A DNA stretch of 35,521 bases, taken from NCBI GenBank assembly GCA_947589535.1, contig CANQAS010000007.1, positions 1-35,521 of the forward strand. The letters run 5' to 3'. The notes beneath the pieces were generated by a model that was not told the DNA's origin, searched no databases, and saw only the letters and a program-made list of their open reading frames with translations. Source of the DNA: an uncultured Bacilli bacterium (GTDB taxonomy: Bacteria; Bacillota_I; Bacilli_A; RF39; UBA660). Each line of letters begins with the position of its first letter. Position 1 is the first letter of the stretch. A program made the translations under genes and the position numbers. This document shows positions 33,932-35,521 of the stretch, piece by piece.

Positions 33932-34712
33932 TATTATAGCAAAATATAAAGTAGAAATAATAGGAATAAACACGAATGATATAAAAATATTATCAGATAA
34001 GGAAAAAGAAGTATTATTTAAAAGATTAAAAAACGGAGATAAAAAAGCCAGAGATGAACTAGCTGAAGGAAATCTAAAATTAGTTTTATCAATTTTAAAG
34101 AGGTATCAAAATAGATGTGATAACATGGATGATTTATTTCAAATTGGTTGCGTTGGTCTAATGAAAGCAATTGATAACTTTGATTTAAATCACGGAGTTA
34201 AGTTTTCTACCTATGCAGTTCCTTTAATTTTGGGAGAAATAAGAAGATATTTAAGAGATAATAGCAACCTTAGAATATCACGTAGTATAAAAGACTTAGC
34301 ATATAAAATATTAAAGGCTAAAGAAGAATACTTTATGATTCATGGAAAAGAAATGACTAATAAAGAAGTAGCCGACAAATTAGGAGTAGAAGAAATAGAT
34401 GTTATAATTGCAATAGATGCTATGAAAGACCCAATAAGTATGTTTGAACCAATTTATGATAATGGTGGAGATACAATTTTTTTAGAGGATCAAATAGAAT
34501 CAAAAAAAGATAAAGCATCAAACTGGGATATGTTAATATCACTTACTTCTGCTGTAAAAAACCTAAAAGAAAAAGAAAGAAAAATCGTTACCGAAAGATT
34601 TTTAGTTGGTAAGACCCAAATGGAAATTGCCGAAGAAATTGGAATATCTCAAGCTCAAGTATCAAGACTTGAAAAAGCTGGTATTGATGAACTTAAAAGA
34701 AAAATAATGTAA
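33927..34712 (+). CDS. sigG: RNA polymerase forespore sigma factor SigG
   Basis: SigG directs late forespore transcription in endospore formers. The 261 residues align along their length with Bacillus SigG: KYKVEIIGINTND at the N-terminus, region 2 DDLFQIGCVGLMKAIDNFD and VKFSTYAVPLILGEIRRYLR, the SRSIKDLAYK element, and the region 4 helix-turn-helix KTQMEIAEEIGISQAQVSRL. SigF is less likely because of the SigG-specific N-terminus. The start is uncertain: the ATG at 33927 abuts AAAGG with no spacer, while a non-standard ATT or ATA six to nine bases further would be better spaced and would match the family's N-terminus. Neighbouring ymxH fits. Confidence 0.9.
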   Translation: MIIIAKYKVEIIGINTNDIKILSDKEKEVLFKRLKNGDKKARDELAEGNLKLVLSILKRYQNRCDNMDDLFQIGCVGLMKAIDNFDLNHGVKFSTYAVPLILGEIRRYLRDNSNLRISRSIKDLAYKILKAKEEYFMIHGKEMTNKEVADKLGVEEIDVIIAIDAMKDPISMFEPIYDNGGDTIFLEDQIESKKDKASNWDMLISLTSAVKNLKEKERKIVTERFLVGKTQMEIAEEIGISQAQVSRLEKAGIDELKRKIM

Positions 34713-34740
34713 AAAAAACTTCTATGGTTTCTTTTTTAGT
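34712..34740 (+). terminator. Weak terminator after sigG
   Basis: AAAC and GTTT pair around seven bases, followed by CTTTTTT; A-T pairs may lengthen the stem. The next 60 bases hold nothing recognisable. Confidence 0.35.
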
Positions 34741-34802
34741 TTATATATAGTTAGCACAATCATTATTTTTCTACTATTTTATTATAAATGGTAATTAATA
34801 TA

Positions 34803-34836
34803 TAAAAAAAGACTTATCAATAAAATGATAAGTCCA
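34803..34836 (-). terminator. Terminator of rpsU
   Basis: GACTTATCA and TGATAAGTC form a perfect 9-bp stem with a 6-base loop, followed by seven T on the minus strand. Confidence 0.85.
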
Positions 34837-34859
34837 TTTATACTATGAGCAAAGAAAAA

Positions 34860-35060
34860 CTAAGAATCTCTTCTTTCACGTTTAGCTGCCTTACGACTGT
34901 TTTTGATAGCTTCTTTCTTAGCGTTTCTTCTTTGAATTCCAGGTTTATCATATTGTTGTTTTTTCTTTACTTCAGAAGGGAGACCGCTTTTAGCTACTCT
35001 TTGTTTAAACTTTTTTAATGCTGCATCAACGTTTCCATTTTTAACTTGAACAGATATCAT
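34860..35060 (-). CDS. rpsU: 30S ribosomal protein S21
   Basis: S21 is a small basic protein of the 30S platform involved in initiation. The 66 residues include VQVKNGNVDAALKKFKQRVA, SGLPSEVKKKQQYDKPG and a very basic tail KNSRKAAKRERRDS, normal for the family (about 58-70 residues). GGAAAGGA precedes the ATG. It has its own strong promoter and terminator and is separated from the peptide genes upstream. Confidence 0.96.
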   Translation of the reverse strand: MISVQVKNGNVDAALKKFKQRVAKSGLPSEVKKKQQYDKPGIQRRNAKKEAIKNSRKAAKRERRDS

Positions 35061-35097
35061 ATTTTCCTTTCCCCCCTCTCTTTTTTTACTACTAATG

Positions 35098-35126
35098 ATT
35101 ATAACACCTTAAAAAAGTTATTACAA
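35098..35126 (-). promoter_or_regulatory. Promoter of rpsU
   Basis: TTGTAA (35121-35126) and TATAAT (35098-35103) on the minus strand are 17 bases apart, with TGT directly before the -10 box. Confidence 0.75.
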
Positions 35127-35176
35127 TATTTTTTTGGTATTTTATCAAAAAAACTTATATTTTATCTAAAAAATGA

Positions 35177-35326
35177 TTATAAACTCATTATTATCCTAAC
35201 TACAGTACCCACTATCCTACCCAATTGTAAAATGAAATTTGTTAGATAATATATCAAATTACATATTATGGGTAAAGTAAGAATAATTAAAATTATTTTT
35301 GAAATTTTTTTTATTTTAACGGACAC
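35177..35326 (-). CDS. Short hydrophobic peptide overlapping the bacteriocin-like gene
   Basis: A 49-residue frame starts with GTG at 35324-35326, which lies inside the last codons of the upstream peptide gene (16-base overlap); GGTGAG lies about nine bases before it. The product starts MSVKIKKISKIILIILTLP, a cationic head and one membrane helix, and continues NLIYYLTNFILQLGR, IVGTVVRIIMSL. The C-terminal half resembles the core of the 55-residue peptide (LINSLIKG, FLDIGRYLGSSIRR): the LI, the (L/I)GR and the G...R spacing recur. It may be a second secreted peptide, an immunity peptide, or a duplicated relative. No known family is recognised. Confidence 0.55.
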   Translation of the reverse strand: MSVKIKKISKIILIILTLPIICNLIYYLTNFILQLGRIVGTVVRIIMSL

Positions 35327-35478
35327 GTATTACCACTCACCATTCTTCTTATGCTACTTCCTAAATATCTGCCTATATCTAAAAAGCTATTAATACCTTT
35401 AATAAGCGAATTTATTAAGGTAGCACTTATTGTTGCACCTGCCTTTATATTTTTTAACTCCGTATTTGATAATTTCAT
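35311..35478 (-). CDS. Putative bacteriocin-like or signalling peptide precursor
   Basis: The 55-residue product begins MKLSNTELKNIKAGA. This fits the double-glycine leader pattern (LSxxELxxIxxG with G/A at the cleavage site) recognised by peptidase-containing ABC exporters. The predicted core of about 40 residues is hydrophobic and cationic: TISATLINSLIKGINSFLD, then IGRYLGSSIRRMV and SGNTCPLK with one Cys near the end. Such layout is typical of class II bacteriocins and peptide pheromones, but I cannot name the family. AGGAAAGGAGA precedes the ATG at 35476-35478. Its transcription start and any transporter lie beyond the window edge. A second peptide gene overlaps its 3' end. Confidence 0.7.
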   Translation of the reverse strand: MKLSNTELKNIKAGATISATLINSLIKGINSFLDIGRYLGSSIRRMVSGNTCPLK

Positions 35479-35521
35479 ATTGTCTCCTTTCCTAATTACA
35501 CTTAAATGGGCGTGCTATGCC

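Noticed and set aside
1-35521. CRISPR arrays, insertion sequences, tRNA or rRNA genes
   Set aside because: No regular direct repeats with spacers, transposase motifs, terminal repeats with duplications, or cloverleaf-type sequences were seen while reading both strands.

Overview
The window comes from a very AT-rich, low-GC Gram-positive bacterium. Its gene set (PolC-type polymerase III, EzrA, YqzL, RNase HIII, an alpha2-type glycyl-tRNA synthetase with a T-box, SigG and a YlmC/YmxH protein) points to the Bacilli, probably an uncultured gut lineage close to the RF39/RFN20/Mollicutes neighbourhood; the lineage is inference. UGA is a stop codon here: rimM, lspA, yqzL and the 359-aa hypothetical gene all end in TGA, and Trp is TGG, so this is not the Mycoplasma code. 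Cell-wall genes (murE, ezrA) and a forespore sigma factor imply a walled cell that sporulates or descends from spore formers.

Layout. 1-4.7 kb (minus): the ygjP-like peptidase, an rRNA methylase, rimM and trmD form one tight operon behind a promoter at 4.75 kb. rplS has its own promoter and leader, followed by a terminator, lepB and an unrecognised small protein. TrmD carries an unusual C-terminal extension of about 180 residues. 4.8-9.4 kb (minus): an accessory-looking block of three large helical proteins of unknown function plus a decayed gene remnant. 9.5-14.1 kb: polC. 14.3-17.9 kb: ezrA, a membrane-anchored unknown protein and a catalytically dead NodB-fold protein. 18.2 kb (plus): rpsD behind a structured leader. 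18.9-25.8 kb (minus): murE, pyrH, era, yqzL, recO, T-box, glyS and a TPR-like membrane protein. 25.9-28.7 kb: yigZ and rnhC (plus) flank a cvpA-pseudopilin pair (minus). 28.7-33.6 kb (minus): a CPBP protease, lspA, an RluD-type synthase, a rhomboid protease and a membrane glycosyltransferase. 33.6-35.1 kb: ymxH, divergent sigG, and rpsU.

At the right edge (35.18-35.48 kb) two overlapping short genes lie upstream of rpsU. The first encodes a 55-residue peptide with a double-glycine-type leader (LSxxELxxIxxGA) and a hydrophobic/cationic core. The second encodes a 49-residue hydrophobic peptide whose C-terminal half resembles that core. They look like a bacteriocin or signalling-peptide module and are the most interesting system in the window. 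Other points worth attention are a very short glyS T-box with GGA in the apical loop, the TrmD fusion, the start region of sigG, and the helical-protein island.

Many genes have either an AGGAGG-type or an AGGTGAT-type ribosome binding site. Many promoters are TATAAT boxes preceded by TGN. Several starts were moved downstream of the longest open frame because a good ribosome binding site lies directly before an internal ATG. No tRNA, rRNA, CRISPR array or insertion sequence was seen.
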